The notes under the pieces are model-generated. The model was not told where the DNA came from, searched no databases, and saw nothing but the letters and a program-made list of their open reading frames with translations. A program made the position numbers and the translations under genes. Shown one piece after another: positions 26,512 through 34,612 of a stretch of DNA of 64,000 nucleotides. The DNA comes from CAVQEK01 sp963711495 (lineage in GTDB: Bacteria; Bacteroidota; Bacteroidia; Cytophagales; Cyclobacteriaceae), in NCBI GenBank assembly GCA_963711495.1, contig CAVQEK010000004.1:248001-312000 (forward strand). The letters run 5' to 3'. Each line of letters starts with the position of its first letter. Position 1 is the stretch's first letter.

Positions 26512-29500
26512 GTGAAAAATTTTGTAAAAAACTACACACTGCTGGCCGGAATAATCATTTTGCTCGTACTGGATTCCTGCACAACCGGCCGGAAAAAAAC
26601 AAGTCAGAACAATGACGATGCATTCGCTTACCTGGAGCAACAATTTGCCAATCCGGACAAACAATACGGCAGCGCACCACTTTGGGTTTGGAATACCGAT
26701 GTGACCACCGGTATCATTGATTCGATGATGCAAGGGTTTAAGGACAATGCATTTGGCGGTGTTTTCATTCATCCCAGGCCTGGGTTGATCACCGAATACC
26801 TCTCACCAAAATGGTTCGACCTTTGTCACCATGCGCTGGAGAAGGGCAAGGAACTCGGTTTGGATGTCTGGATCTATGATGAAAATTCATACCCCAGCGG
26901 ATTTGGCGGCGGTCACGTACCGGACCAAATGCCGGAATCGTACAATCAGGGCCAAATGCTGCATCTCACTAAAGCCAGTCTGTTACCCGACACCGTAGAC
27001 GCTTTTGCACTGGTGGTACAAAAAGAAGGCGATCAGTTCAAAAACATTTCAACCAGGTTAAACGAATTTAAAGGAAAGACCGGGGATTACTATCTTTTCT
27101 CAAAGGAGTATTTTGGTAAGTCACCCTGGTACGGGGGCTTTTCTTATGTCGATCTGATGGCCAAAGGGGTGACAGAAAAATTTATTGAGGTGACTATGAA
27201 TGGCTATGAAAAAGCAATGGGCAGTGAATTCGGGAAAAGTGTGCCGGGCGTCTTCAGTGATGAGCCTCAAATTGCCGCCCAGGGTAATGGGAATATTCGC
27301 TGGACGCCGGAATTGTTTGCCGCCTTTCATCAAAAATGGAATTATGACCTGGAGTCCAACTTGCCCGGCCTTTTTGAAGAAACAGGCGATTGGAAAAAAG
27401 TCCGGCACGATTACTACGCTACATTGCTGCAACTGTTTATAGATCATTGGTCAAAACCTTACCACGATTATACCGAAAAAATGCACCTGGAATGGACCGG
27501 ACATTACTGGGAACATGAGTGGCCCAATCCCAACCACGGTGGTGATAATATGGCCATGTATGCCTGGCACCAGCGGCCGGCCATTGATATGCTTTTCAAC
27601 CAATTTAATGAAGAAAACCCCAATGCCCAGTTTGGCAACGTGCGTTCAGTAAAAGAACTCGCCAGTGTTGCCAATCAACTCGGCAAAAAAAGGACGCTGA
27701 GTGAAACTTATGGTGGCGGTGGCTGGGAACTAACCTTTGAGGATATGAAGCGTCTGGGCGATTGGGAATATGTGTTGGGGATCAACACCCTGAACCAGCA
27801 TCTTTCATTTATGACCATCATGGGGGCCAGAAAGTATGATTATCCACAATCATTCTCTTATCACAATCCATGGTTTCCCTATTACCGCTCGCTCAACAAA
27901 TACTTTGCCCGACTTTCGTTGGCATTAACCAGGGGAGAACAACGCAACCACATCCTGATCATCGAACCAACTACTTCGGCTTGGATGTACGCCGCTTACC
28001 GTCATGATGATCCCGGGTTGGCGGAAATCGGTCAAAAATTCCAAAGCTTCATCACCCGGCTGGAAAAAGCCCAGGCAGAATATGATCTGGGTTCGGAAAA
28101 TATAATCCGGGATCATGGCAAAGTTGAAAATGGGTCTTTTGTTATCGGTGAAAGGGCCTACACCACCGTAGTACTACCTCCGGGTTTGGAAAATTTGGAT
28201 AGCAATACTTATGAACTTTTATTGAACTTTGTAAAGCAAGGTGGTAAGGTTCTGGGATTTGAAGATATTCAGCGTATTGATGGCGCCGAAGATTCCCGAA
28301 TAAAAGAATTATTGGCCAAAATCAAGTCAATCCCGGAACTCAATGATGAAATTATCCAACAAAATTTCACGGCGGATGATATCGCGTTTCCTGATCTGAC
28401 TTCGGTTGGCGGCGACCTGTATCACCACCGCCGGCAATTGTCAGACGGCCAGTTGCTGTTCCTTTCGAATGCCAGCCTCAGGGAATCGTCAAAAGGCCGG
28501 GTGCAGATAAAGGGGCAATTTGCCCTGATACTGGATCTCCTATCCGGAAAAATGGTTAATTATCCAGCCGACCATAATGGCGAATTCATTGCAATAAATT
28601 ATGACCTTTTCCCTGCGGGAAGTTTGTTGCTTTTTGTCAGCGATAAAAAACCGGCCGGACAATTTCCATCTTTTACGCCAACAAGATTGACTGGTGAAAG
28701 GATTGCCACAGAACCAAGTATTATCAAACGCCTAAAACCCAATGTGCTCACTATCGATTTCTGTGACCTTAAACTCGGCAACACTGTGTTAAAAGACCAG
28801 CACATTTACTCAGCAACCGACACCATCTTTAAGCATTACGGATTCCCGGACGGCAATCCCTGGAACCACTCGGTGCAGTTCAAACAAAATACAGTAGCGC
28901 GGGATACTTTTCCAAAAGGTACCGGATTTATGGCCACTTACCATTTCCATGTGAATAATGGCGTGGAAACCAATGATCTTAAAGCGGTGGCAGAAAGACC
29001 TGAATTGTGGAGGGTTCTGATCAATGGTCAGGAAATAAAACCGCTTCCGGGCCAGTGGTGGCTAGACAAAGCTTTTGGCGTTTTCGACATTAGCCAACAA
29101 GTGCGAGTTGGTGACAATCAAATCCGACTGGTTGTTGATCCGATGCGGGTGCATGCCGAGGTGGAGCCGGTTTATATACTGGGAAATTTTGGTCTGAAAC
29201 CAGCGGCAAAAGGATTTGATATTGTGAATGAGACACCGCTGGTCATAGGAAGCTGGAAAGACCAGGGCATGCCGCTTTATGGCCATGAAGTAACTTATAC
29301 CAAAACGTTCCAAACATCCGGAGAGCATAAAAAATATTTTGTGAAACTCCATGACTGGAAAGGCACGGTGGCCGAGGTGCTGGTCAATGATCAAAAAGTT
29401 GGCATTTTCACCAGCCCGCCATATGTGATGGATATTTCATCCTTTTTGAACCGGGAAGGCCAAAGTAAAGTAAGCGTGGTGGTGGTCGGCAGCCTGAAAA

Positions 29501-29646
29501 ACACGTTGGGTCCACATCACAATCACCCGGATCCGGGCCTGGTTTCACCCTGGCAATGGCGCAACATCAAGCGTTATCCTCCCGGCAGTGAATATGATGT
29601 TTATGATTATGGATTAATGGAAGATTTTGAGGTTTTTGGGGATTGA
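26512..29646 (+). CDS. GH106-like glycosyl hydrolase lipoprotein
   Basis: Large (1044 aa) exported lipoprotein, probably an alpha-L-rhamnosidase-like or related plant/algal glycan hydrolase. GTG start at 26512; signal peptide with lipobox Cys24 (LVLDSC). The N-terminal catalytic-region signature is PLWVWNTDV (about 57), FGGVFIHPRPGL (about 82) and DVWIYDENSYPSGFGGGHVPD (about 118-138), all typical of GH106. Mid-part: ETYGGGGWELTFEDMKRLG; C-terminal beta-sandwich segments (from about 760) resemble the galactose-binding/Ig parts of GH106 and GH2-like enzymes. No SusC/SusD pair or other glycan genes lie nearby, so the enzyme is outside a visible utilisation locus. Confidence 0.8.
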   Translation: MKNFVKNYTLLAGIIILLVLDSCTTGRKKTSQNNDDAFAYLEQQFANPDKQYGSAPLWVWNTDVTTGIIDSMMQGFKDNAFGGVFIHPRPGLITEYLSPKWFDLCHHALEKGKELGLDVWIYDENSYPSGFGGGHVPDQMPESYNQGQMLHLTKASLLPDTVDAFALVVQKEGDQFKNISTRLNEFKGKTGDYYLFSKEYFGKSPWYGGFSYVDLMAKGVTEKFIEVTMNGYEKAMGSEFGKSVPGVFSDEPQIAAQGNGNIRWTPELFAAFHQKWNYDLESNLPGLFEETGDWKKVRHDYYATLLQLFIDHWSKPYHDYTEKMHLEWTGHYWEHEWPNPNHGGDNMAMYAWHQRPAIDMLFNQFNEENPNAQFGNVRSVKELASVANQLGKKRTLSETYGGGGWELTFEDMKRLGDWEYVLGINTLNQHLSFMTIMGARKYDYPQSFSYHNPWFPYYRSLNKYFARLSLALTRGEQRNHILIIEPTTSAWMYAAYRHDDPGLAEIGQKFQSFITRLEKAQAEYDLGSENIIRDHGKVENGSFVIGERAYTTVVLPPGLENLDSNTYELLLNFVKQGGKVLGFEDIQRIDGAEDSRIKELLAKIKSIPELNDEIIQQNFTADDIAFPDLTSVGGDLYHHRRQLSDGQLLFLSNASLRESSKGRVQIKGQFALILDLLSGKMVNYPADHNGEFIAINYDLFPAGSLLLFVSDKKPAGQFPSFTPTRLTGERIATEPSIIKRLKPNVLTIDFCDLKLGNTVLKDQHIYSATDTIFKHYGFPDGNPWNHSVQFKQNTVARDTFPKGTGFMATYHFHVNNGVETNDLKAVAERPELWRVLINGQEIKPLPGQWWLDKAFGVFDISQQVRVGDNQIRLVVDPMRVHAEVEPVYILGNFGLKPAAKGFDIVNETPLVIGSWKDQGMPLYGHEVTYTKTFQTSGEHKKYFVKLHDWKGTVAEVLVNDQKVGIFTSPPYVMDISSFLNREGQSKVSVVVVGSLKNTLGPHHNHPDPGLVSPWQWRNIKRYPPGSEYDVYDYGLMEDFEVFGD

Positions 29647-29806
29647 AATGATGGTTTATTAATTTGATTTTTAGACATTCAGATCAATTATATTTTTCTT
29701 TGGCCAGTGTCCGCTTGTGATACGTGCAACTTTTTTCTACATGGAACAAATTAACAAACCGAAAGATCAAATCAGTTTTTGACTGGAATTCCAATTGCTT
29801 TCAAAT

Positions 29807-30466
29807 TTATACTTCACTAACAAAGACATTCTCTGCAAACTTTTCGGAGACGGTAGCTTTGGCGGCATCTTCGATCAAAATTATCAATGAATTGTCAAAG
29901 TCAATTTTTTCAGTTGCTTTAATATGCGTGCCAATTCCTATATCCAACCGTTTTAAATACTGCAGGAACGATTTGGAAGTATCTTTAAGCGATACCACTT
30001 TATAGGGTTTTCCGGTGACTGCTTCCCATAATGTTATTGCATTAATATCAGGCATTTGTCCGTTAGATCTGGGTATTGCCTCTCCGTGCGGATCAAATTC
30101 GGGGAAACCAAGAAATTTATCCAGCCGGTCAGCCAGTTTATCATCCTGTACATGTTCCAATTGTTCGGCTATATCATGGATCTCATCCCAGGAGTACCTT
30201 AACTTTTCATGCAGGAACATTTCCCAAAGCCGGTGTTTCCTTACCATGAGCAAGGCTTTTTTTGTACCGGATCCGGTCAGCCTCACCCCATTGGTTTTAT
30301 CATATTTAATCAATTGCTTTTCCTTCAACTTTTTTATCATATCAATAATTGAAGGTGGATTGACACCCAAAGCAGATGCTAAAGTCGTAGCGCTCACTTT
30401 TCCAATGCCCTGCCGGTCCAGAAGATAAATTGTTTTCAGATAATTTTCTACTGATTGTGATTGCAT
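29807..30466 (-). CDS. DtxR/MntR family metal-dependent repressor
   Basis: Metal-sensing transcription repressor, probably for manganese or iron. The N-terminal winged helix (MQSQSVENYLKTIYLLDRQG, ATTLASALGVNPPSIIDMIKKL) and dimerisation region (HRLWEMFLHEKLRYSWDEIHDIAEQLEHVQ, with metal-ligand-type His/Glu) are followed by a FeoA/SH3-like C-terminal domain. The start at 30466 is preferred over 30484 because MQSQSVENYLK is the family opening. It is divergent from a promoter with an imperfect palindrome and from the outer-membrane/Nramp genes, so it probably regulates those genes and perhaps itself. Confidence 0.88.
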   Translation of the reverse strand: MQSQSVENYLKTIYLLDRQGIGKVSATTLASALGVNPPSIIDMIKKLKEKQLIKYDKTNGVRLTGSGTKKALLMVRKHRLWEMFLHEKLRYSWDEIHDIAEQLEHVQDDKLADRLDKFLGFPEFDPHGEAIPRSNGQMPDINAITLWEAVTGKPYKVVSLKDTSKSFLQYLKRLDIGIGTHIKATEKIDFDNSLIILIEDAAKATVSEKFAENVFVSEV

Positions 30467-30515
30467 ACCACTAATTAAAACCATACAAAGTTATAAAAAA
30501 ACAAACCATTCCAGA

Positions 30516-30548
30516 TTTGTGTTAGATTAAATTAATTAATTAAATTTG
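30516..30548 (+). promoter_or_regulatory. Bacteroidota promoter
   Basis: TTTG (30516-30519), 21 bases, then TAAATTTG (30541-30548), a full match to the phylum consensus. A transcript starting a few bases after 30548 excludes the ATG at 30551 and supports the start at 30572 for the downstream gene. Confidence 0.65.
30524..30547. promoter_or_regulatory. candidate DtxR/MntR operator
   Basis: Imperfect 24-bp inverted repeat AGATTAAATTAA/TTAATTAAATTT (10 of 12 positions paired), lying between the -33 and -7 boxes of the metal-module promoter. Its AT-rich makeup lowers specificity, but its placement next to a divergent DtxR-type gene is what an operator would show. Confidence 0.4.
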
Positions 30549-30571
30549 ACATGCCTAATTTTCAATATTAT

Positions 30572-31324
30572 ATGAAACAAATTATTTATCAGGTATTAGT
30601 GAATTGTTTGGGTGTTGTTTTGTTGTCTCAGACAATAGTTGCCAATACCAATGGGCAAGATATCATTACAGACAGACCAGATCAGACTGAGTCTTCTGCC
30701 ACGCTTGCAAAAAATTATTTTCAGATTGAAACCGGGACTTTCCTTGAAACCGACAGGGGAACTAAAAATTGGGTGATCAATACAAGCCTTTTTCGATATG
30801 GAATAACTGACAATTTTGAATTGCGTCTTGTTAGTGAATTAAGCAAATTAACCCACAATAAAAGTGAAACACACTATGTTGACATCGGAAACATGGAAGT
30901 TGGAGCAAAGATACGGCTGGTGCATAAAAAAATTGAACTAGCCTATTTAGGGCATGTGATCATTCCTAGCAGCACGAAAAGTTATGCGAATGAAAAAACC
31001 ACTTTCAGCAACAAAATCTGTTTATCACATGCAATAACAGACAACATTGATATTGGATACAACCTTGGATATGTCTATTCCGACCGAACAAACAATGCAT
31101 TAAATTATTCCTGTAGCACCGGAGTTGGATTAACAAAGCGGGCTGGTTTTTTCACGGAAATCTATGGCGAATGGGAAAGGTTTGATAAAATAACATTGTA
31201 TTACGATAACGGGTTTACTTATTTAGTCCGTCCAAACCTACAGTTAGACTTTTCGTTCGGCACAGGAATCAATCAAAAATATGACCTTTATTCTGCGGGA
31301 GTTAGCTGGCGATTGCCCAACTAA
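30572..31324 (+). CDS. outer-membrane transporter-like protein (MetA-pathway family)
   Basis: Secreted beta-barrel protein resembling the MetA-pathway-of-phenol-degradation/transporter family. The start at 30572 (MKQIIYQVLVNCLGV...) is preferred over the ATG at 30551, which lies at the promoter. Signal peptide about 1-25; then IITDRPDQTESSATL, the family opening, and strand-rich repeats (NFELRLVSEL, VGAKIRLVH, LDFSFGTGINQKYDLY). About 250 residues. Its position under the metal-repressor promoter and directly before mntH suggests outer-membrane metal passage, by inference only. Confidence 0.75.
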   Translation: MKQIIYQVLVNCLGVVLLSQTIVANTNGQDIITDRPDQTESSATLAKNYFQIETGTFLETDRGTKNWVINTSLFRYGITDNFELRLVSELSKLTHNKSETHYVDIGNMEVGAKIRLVHKKIELAYLGHVIIPSSTKSYANEKTTFSNKICLSHAITDNIDIGYNLGYVYSDRTNNALNYSCSTGVGLTKRAGFFTEIYGEWERFDKITLYYDNGFTYLVRPNLQLDFSFGTGINQKYDLYSAGVSWRLPN

Positions 31325-31368
31325 AATTTGCGAAAGGGTAATTCGGGGATACAACAGAGTCAGCTAAA

Positions 31369-31384
31369 TTTACATCAATGTAAA
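31369..31384. promoter_or_regulatory. inverted repeat upstream of mntH
   Basis: TTTACAT-CA-ATGTAAA, perfect 7-bp arms with a 2-base spacer, in the 120-base gap before mntH. Possible operator; it is not the same sequence as the repeat near 30524. Confidence 0.35.
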
Positions 31385-31444
31385 AACAAGTAATGAAATG
31401 AAGATCATATTAGAACAACAAAAAGTTATTTAATAGTTGGAGAT

Positions 31445-33334
31445 ATGAAAGATATCCACAAAAAAGATTCATTGCCGGAAGTATTCTCTTCCATTAAAAT
31501 TCCTACCGGGGGACGTAACTGGAAAAAAATACTGGCTTTTTTCGGACCTGCATATCTGGTGAGTGTGGGTTATATGGATCCGGGAAACTGGGCCACAGAC
31601 ATTGCCGGCGGCAGTCAATTTGGCTATAAACTGATTTGGGTATTGCTGATGTCGAATATAATGGCTGTGCTGCTTCAAAGTCTGAGTGCCAGATTGGGAA
31701 TCGCACATGGCCGGGATCTGGCACAGGCGTCAAAGGAATCGTATTCGCCTTTTATCAATTTTGTGCTATACATATTGGCCGAAATTGCCATCGCCGCCTG
31801 TGACCTCGCCGAAGTGTTGGGGATGGCCATTGGCCTTCAGCTTTTATTCCACATTCCTTTGGTTTGGGGGGTATGCCTGACCTTCCTCGACACCTTCATA
31901 CTGTTGCTGCTGATCAATCGTGGTATGCGCATCATGGAAGCTTTTATACTGGCATTAATCAGCATTATTGGTGTAGCTTTCCTCATAGAAGTATTTTTTG
32001 CCAAGCCACAGGTTGGAGAACTTGTGCAGGGATTTATTCCCAGTATACCCAACAATACGGCTTTGTACATCGCTATTGGTATCATTGGTGCCACCGTGAT
32101 GCCGCACAATCTTTATCTCCATTCCTCCCTGGTACAAAGCAGGAATTATGAAAAAAGTACCAATAAGCTGCGGGAAGCCATAAAATTTAATATTGTTGAT
32201 TCCGTGGTTGCGTTGAACATGGCATTTTTTGTGAATGCTGCCATCCTGGTGCTGGCTGCGGCAACCTTTTACAAAGTGGGCATGTATAATGTTTCTGAAA
32301 TCCAGGATGCCCACCGGTTTCTCGAACCTTTACTTGGAACGCACCTGGCGCCCATATTATTTGCTGTTGCTTTGATCGCTTCGGGACAGAGTTCGACACT
32401 CACCGGAACACTTGCCGGACAAATCGTCATGGAGGGATATCTCAACCTCAGGATACAACCCTGGATCAGGCGCATGATCACCAGGTTACTCGCCATTATA
32501 CCTGCAGTATTGACCATTATTATTCTTGGGGAAGGATCAACCGGCGCTTTGTTGATCCTCAGCCAGGTGATCCTCAGTCTGCAATTGGGATTTGCCGTAA
32601 TTCCGCTCATCCATTTCGTCAGTGACAAGCAAAAAATGGGGGAGTTTGCCATCGGTCTGTTTTTTAAAATAGTGTCCTGGCTGATTGCCGGAATTATTGT
32701 TGTACTCAATGCGAAACTGGTTTATGATACCATCCATGAATGGCTCATCAGCAGTGCTCACAAGATAATTTTATGGCTGACGGTTGTTCCTGTGTCCGTG
32801 GGGGCAGGATTTCTGCTACTTCTAATTACCGTAAGACCTTTCATAAAAAGTATGATCACCAAAAAAATACGCACACCACATCCTGCACCTGATCTGGGTG
32901 ATATTGCTACCGAATCCACATATGCGCGCATTGCAATAGCGGTAGATTTCAGCAAAGTGGACACGGAAGTGATCCGCCATGCGCTCTCACTGGCAAGGCC
33001 AAACAGTAAGATCCTGATCATCCACTCCGTGGAAACTGCCGGCGCTATTCTGTTGGGCAGCGAAGCCAACGACTTTGAAACCCATCTCGATAAGCAAATG
33101 CTCGACCATTATAAATCATTCATACAACAACAAGGGTATGAGACTTTTGTGGAATTGGGTTTTGGAAACCCTAAAAAAAGCATTCCTAAAAAGGTGACAC
33201 GATTTAATGCTGATCTGCTGGTGATGGGCGCCCATGGCCACACTGGAATAAAGGACATTATTTTCGGCACCACCGTCGATACCGTAAGGCACCGGGTGAA
33301 AATTCCGGTATTTATTGTTAGGGAGAGTGCGTAA
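31445..33334 (+). CDS. mntH: Nramp (MntH) manganese/iron transporter fused to UspA domain
   Basis: Proton-coupled divalent-metal importer in the inner membrane. Helix 1 carries MDPGNWATD (residues 44-52) and helix 6 carries MPHNLYLHS (from 219), the two metal-site signatures. About 11 hydrophobic helices occupy roughly 30-470. The C-terminal part (about 490-629) is a universal stress protein domain: IAIAVDFSKV, then LLVMGAHGHTG, FGTTVDTV with an ATP-binding-like Gly pattern, and KIPVFIVRE. This fusion makes the protein 629 residues versus about 410 for MntH alone. It lies downstream of the outer-membrane gene under a probable shared regulator. Confidence 0.92.
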   Translation: MKDIHKKDSLPEVFSSIKIPTGGRNWKKILAFFGPAYLVSVGYMDPGNWATDIAGGSQFGYKLIWVLLMSNIMAVLLQSLSARLGIAHGRDLAQASKESYSPFINFVLYILAEIAIAACDLAEVLGMAIGLQLLFHIPLVWGVCLTFLDTFILLLLINRGMRIMEAFILALISIIGVAFLIEVFFAKPQVGELVQGFIPSIPNNTALYIAIGIIGATVMPHNLYLHSSLVQSRNYEKSTNKLREAIKFNIVDSVVALNMAFFVNAAILVLAAATFYKVGMYNVSEIQDAHRFLEPLLGTHLAPILFAVALIASGQSSTLTGTLAGQIVMEGYLNLRIQPWIRRMITRLLAIIPAVLTIIILGEGSTGALLILSQVILSLQLGFAVIPLIHFVSDKQKMGEFAIGLFFKIVSWLIAGIIVVLNAKLVYDTIHEWLISSAHKIILWLTVVPVSVGAGFLLLLITVRPFIKSMITKKIRTPHPAPDLGDIATESTYARIAIAVDFSKVDTEVIRHALSLARPNSKILIIHSVETAGAILLGSEANDFETHLDKQMLDHYKSFIQQQGYETFVELGFGNPKKSIPKKVTRFNADLLVMGAHGHTGIKDIIFGTTVDTVRHRVKIPVFIVRESA

Positions 33335-33354
33335 AGTGAAAACCTAATGAAACC

Positions 33355-33386
33355 GTTCCAAGCGGGGGCTTGAAACAGAATCTTTT
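33355..33386 (+). terminator. likely Rho-independent terminator of mntH
   Basis: Stem GTTCCAAGC/GCTTGAAAC (one mismatch in nine) with a GGGG loop, followed after five bases by TCTTTTTATT. The T tract is short. Confidence 0.45.
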
Positions 33387-33399
33387 TATTATCTTTCCC

Positions 33400-34350
33400 C
33401 TAAACTACTTCACCTTCGGTTTCCACAATATGTTTGATTTTCTTTATCACGATATCTAATTCATTAATGCTATTACCCAATCGTTCGATGATTTCGGAAG
33501 TTGTTTCCTTCAAGTGCTCATCAACCTTCATTAAATGTACCAGGCCTTGAATTCTGCAAAATGGCCCCCTCAATAAATGGGCATTGTAATACGCGTATTC
33601 CTTCAACTTTTTATTTTGTTCTTCCAATTGCCTGGTTCTGTCCAATACCTTTCGTTCCAAATCCTGGTTTAGAAGGTCCAGGGCTTCTTTCTGTCGATGT
33701 ATTACAGCTTTCGAATTATTTTCCTTTTTAATGTATGCTTCGATCACCATAAGGATATAATACATGACCAGATTAAATAATAACCAGTAGAGAATACCAT
33801 CAAAAAGAAAATACTTGTCAAATACAATTTCGTTTGGACCTGTTTCACTAGAGACAAAAAATGCAAGAATATTGGGAATGAATAAAATGGTTATAAAATT
33901 TAGTGTCAGGAAAGTCCAGAAGTATACCGGTTCTTTTCTATGTGAAAACATCAATTGAATCAGTAAGGCATGAAAGACCATGCCAAAAGGGAATGCCAGA
34001 TAATAATCGCCAGGAGTTTGGAGTAGCCAAATTGGAATAATATGAAGAAAAAAGGGCCATGTGATGATGAATAACAAGCGACTTATAACAGCGTACTTTT
34101 TCATGTTCAACCACAAACAAAAAAGGCAAATCAAAATTTCTATAGGTACGATAAACTGATCAAAGCGCAATGTGCTGATTGGTTTAAAAAAGGAATCATA
34201 ATCAATGATCATAAATAGTATATAGACAATTGGAAGTGAAATAAAGATTGCGTTCGAAAACGCTATTCTTCTGTTAATTTCATCATCCGAATCACCGAGA
34301 ATCCCCAGACGGTTCAAGTCTAACCACCAGGAGTGTTTTTCTTTAGTCAT
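33400..34350 (-). CDS. membrane histidine-kinase relative with DHp-like helix but no ATPase domain
   Basis: Membrane protein of unknown role. Six or seven hydrophobic helices (about 30-215), a coiled coil with LDLLNQDLERKVLDRTRQLEEQNKKLKEY (about 222-255, the first 20 being LDLLNQDLERKVLDRTRQLE) and then YYNAHLLRGPFCRIQGLVHL, which resembles the HisKA phospho-acceptor helix of Bacteroidota sensor kinases (N[SA]H-LR-P pattern, the His in NAHLLRG). The protein ends after one more helix; the HATPase domain is absent, with a normal stop and 65 bases to the next gene. It could be phosphorylated by, or dock, another kinase. A possible promoter is upstream. Confidence 0.7.
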   Translation of the reverse strand: MTKEKHSWWLDLNRLGILGDSDDEINRRIAFSNAIFISLPIVYILFMIIDYDSFFKPISTLRFDQFIVPIEILICLFCLWLNMKKYAVISRLLFIITWPFFLHIIPIWLLQTPGDYYLAFPFGMVFHALLIQLMFSHRKEPVYFWTFLTLNFITILFIPNILAFFVSSETGPNEIVFDKYFLFDGILYWLLFNLVMYYILMVIEAYIKKENNSKAVIHRQKEALDLLNQDLERKVLDRTRQLEEQNKKLKEYAYYNAHLLRGPFCRIQGLVHLMKVDEHLKETTSEIIERLGNSINELDIVIKKIKHIVETEGEVV

Positions 34351-34374
34351 TGTTGGTTGGATTTATAGCAATTG

Positions 34375-34410
34375 CAAAAGTATATGAATATACTAAATCT
34401 TCCATGCAAA
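34375..34410 (-). promoter_or_regulatory. candidate promoter with overlapping inverted repeat
   Basis: Minus-strand TACTTTTG (34375-34382) matches TAnnTTTG; TTTG (34407-34410) lies 24 bases upstream. The inverted repeat AGTATAT-GA-ATATACT (34379-34394) overlaps the -7 box and may bind a regulator. Confidence 0.4.
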
Positions 34411-34544
34411 GAATACGGAGGTATTTGTAAGAATTTCTCTGCCAAAATCCCGAACTGTCTCAAGCGTCCGCTAGTGAAAGAAAGCGCTCAATACCGTTGA
34501 TGGTCAATAAAACCTACTATTGCATGATTTCTGTTATCCAGCAC

Positions 34545-34612
34545 CATCCCATCATCAAATCATCGCATCATCCCATCATCAAATCATCCCATTATCCAAC
34601 CATCAAATATTC
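34545..34612. repeat. tandem repeat, period 24, about 2.8 copies
   Basis: Two exact-looking 20-base units CATCCCATCATCAAATCATC at 34545 and 34569, then a third degraded copy from 34593 (15 of 20 matches). The array ends at the comM stop codon. AT/C-biased and low in complexity on the plus strand. Confidence 0.55.

Noticed and set aside
30551..30571. ATG at 30551 as start of the outer-membrane protein in the metal module
   Set aside because: Only two bases after the -7 box, so it would be before or at the transcript start; the next ATG opens a good signal peptide.
29717..34480. Similar short sequences GTCCGCTTGTGA (near 29709) and GTCCGCTAGTGA (near 34466)
   Set aside because: 11 of 12 bases shared but without extended similarity on either side; not convincing as a repeat family.
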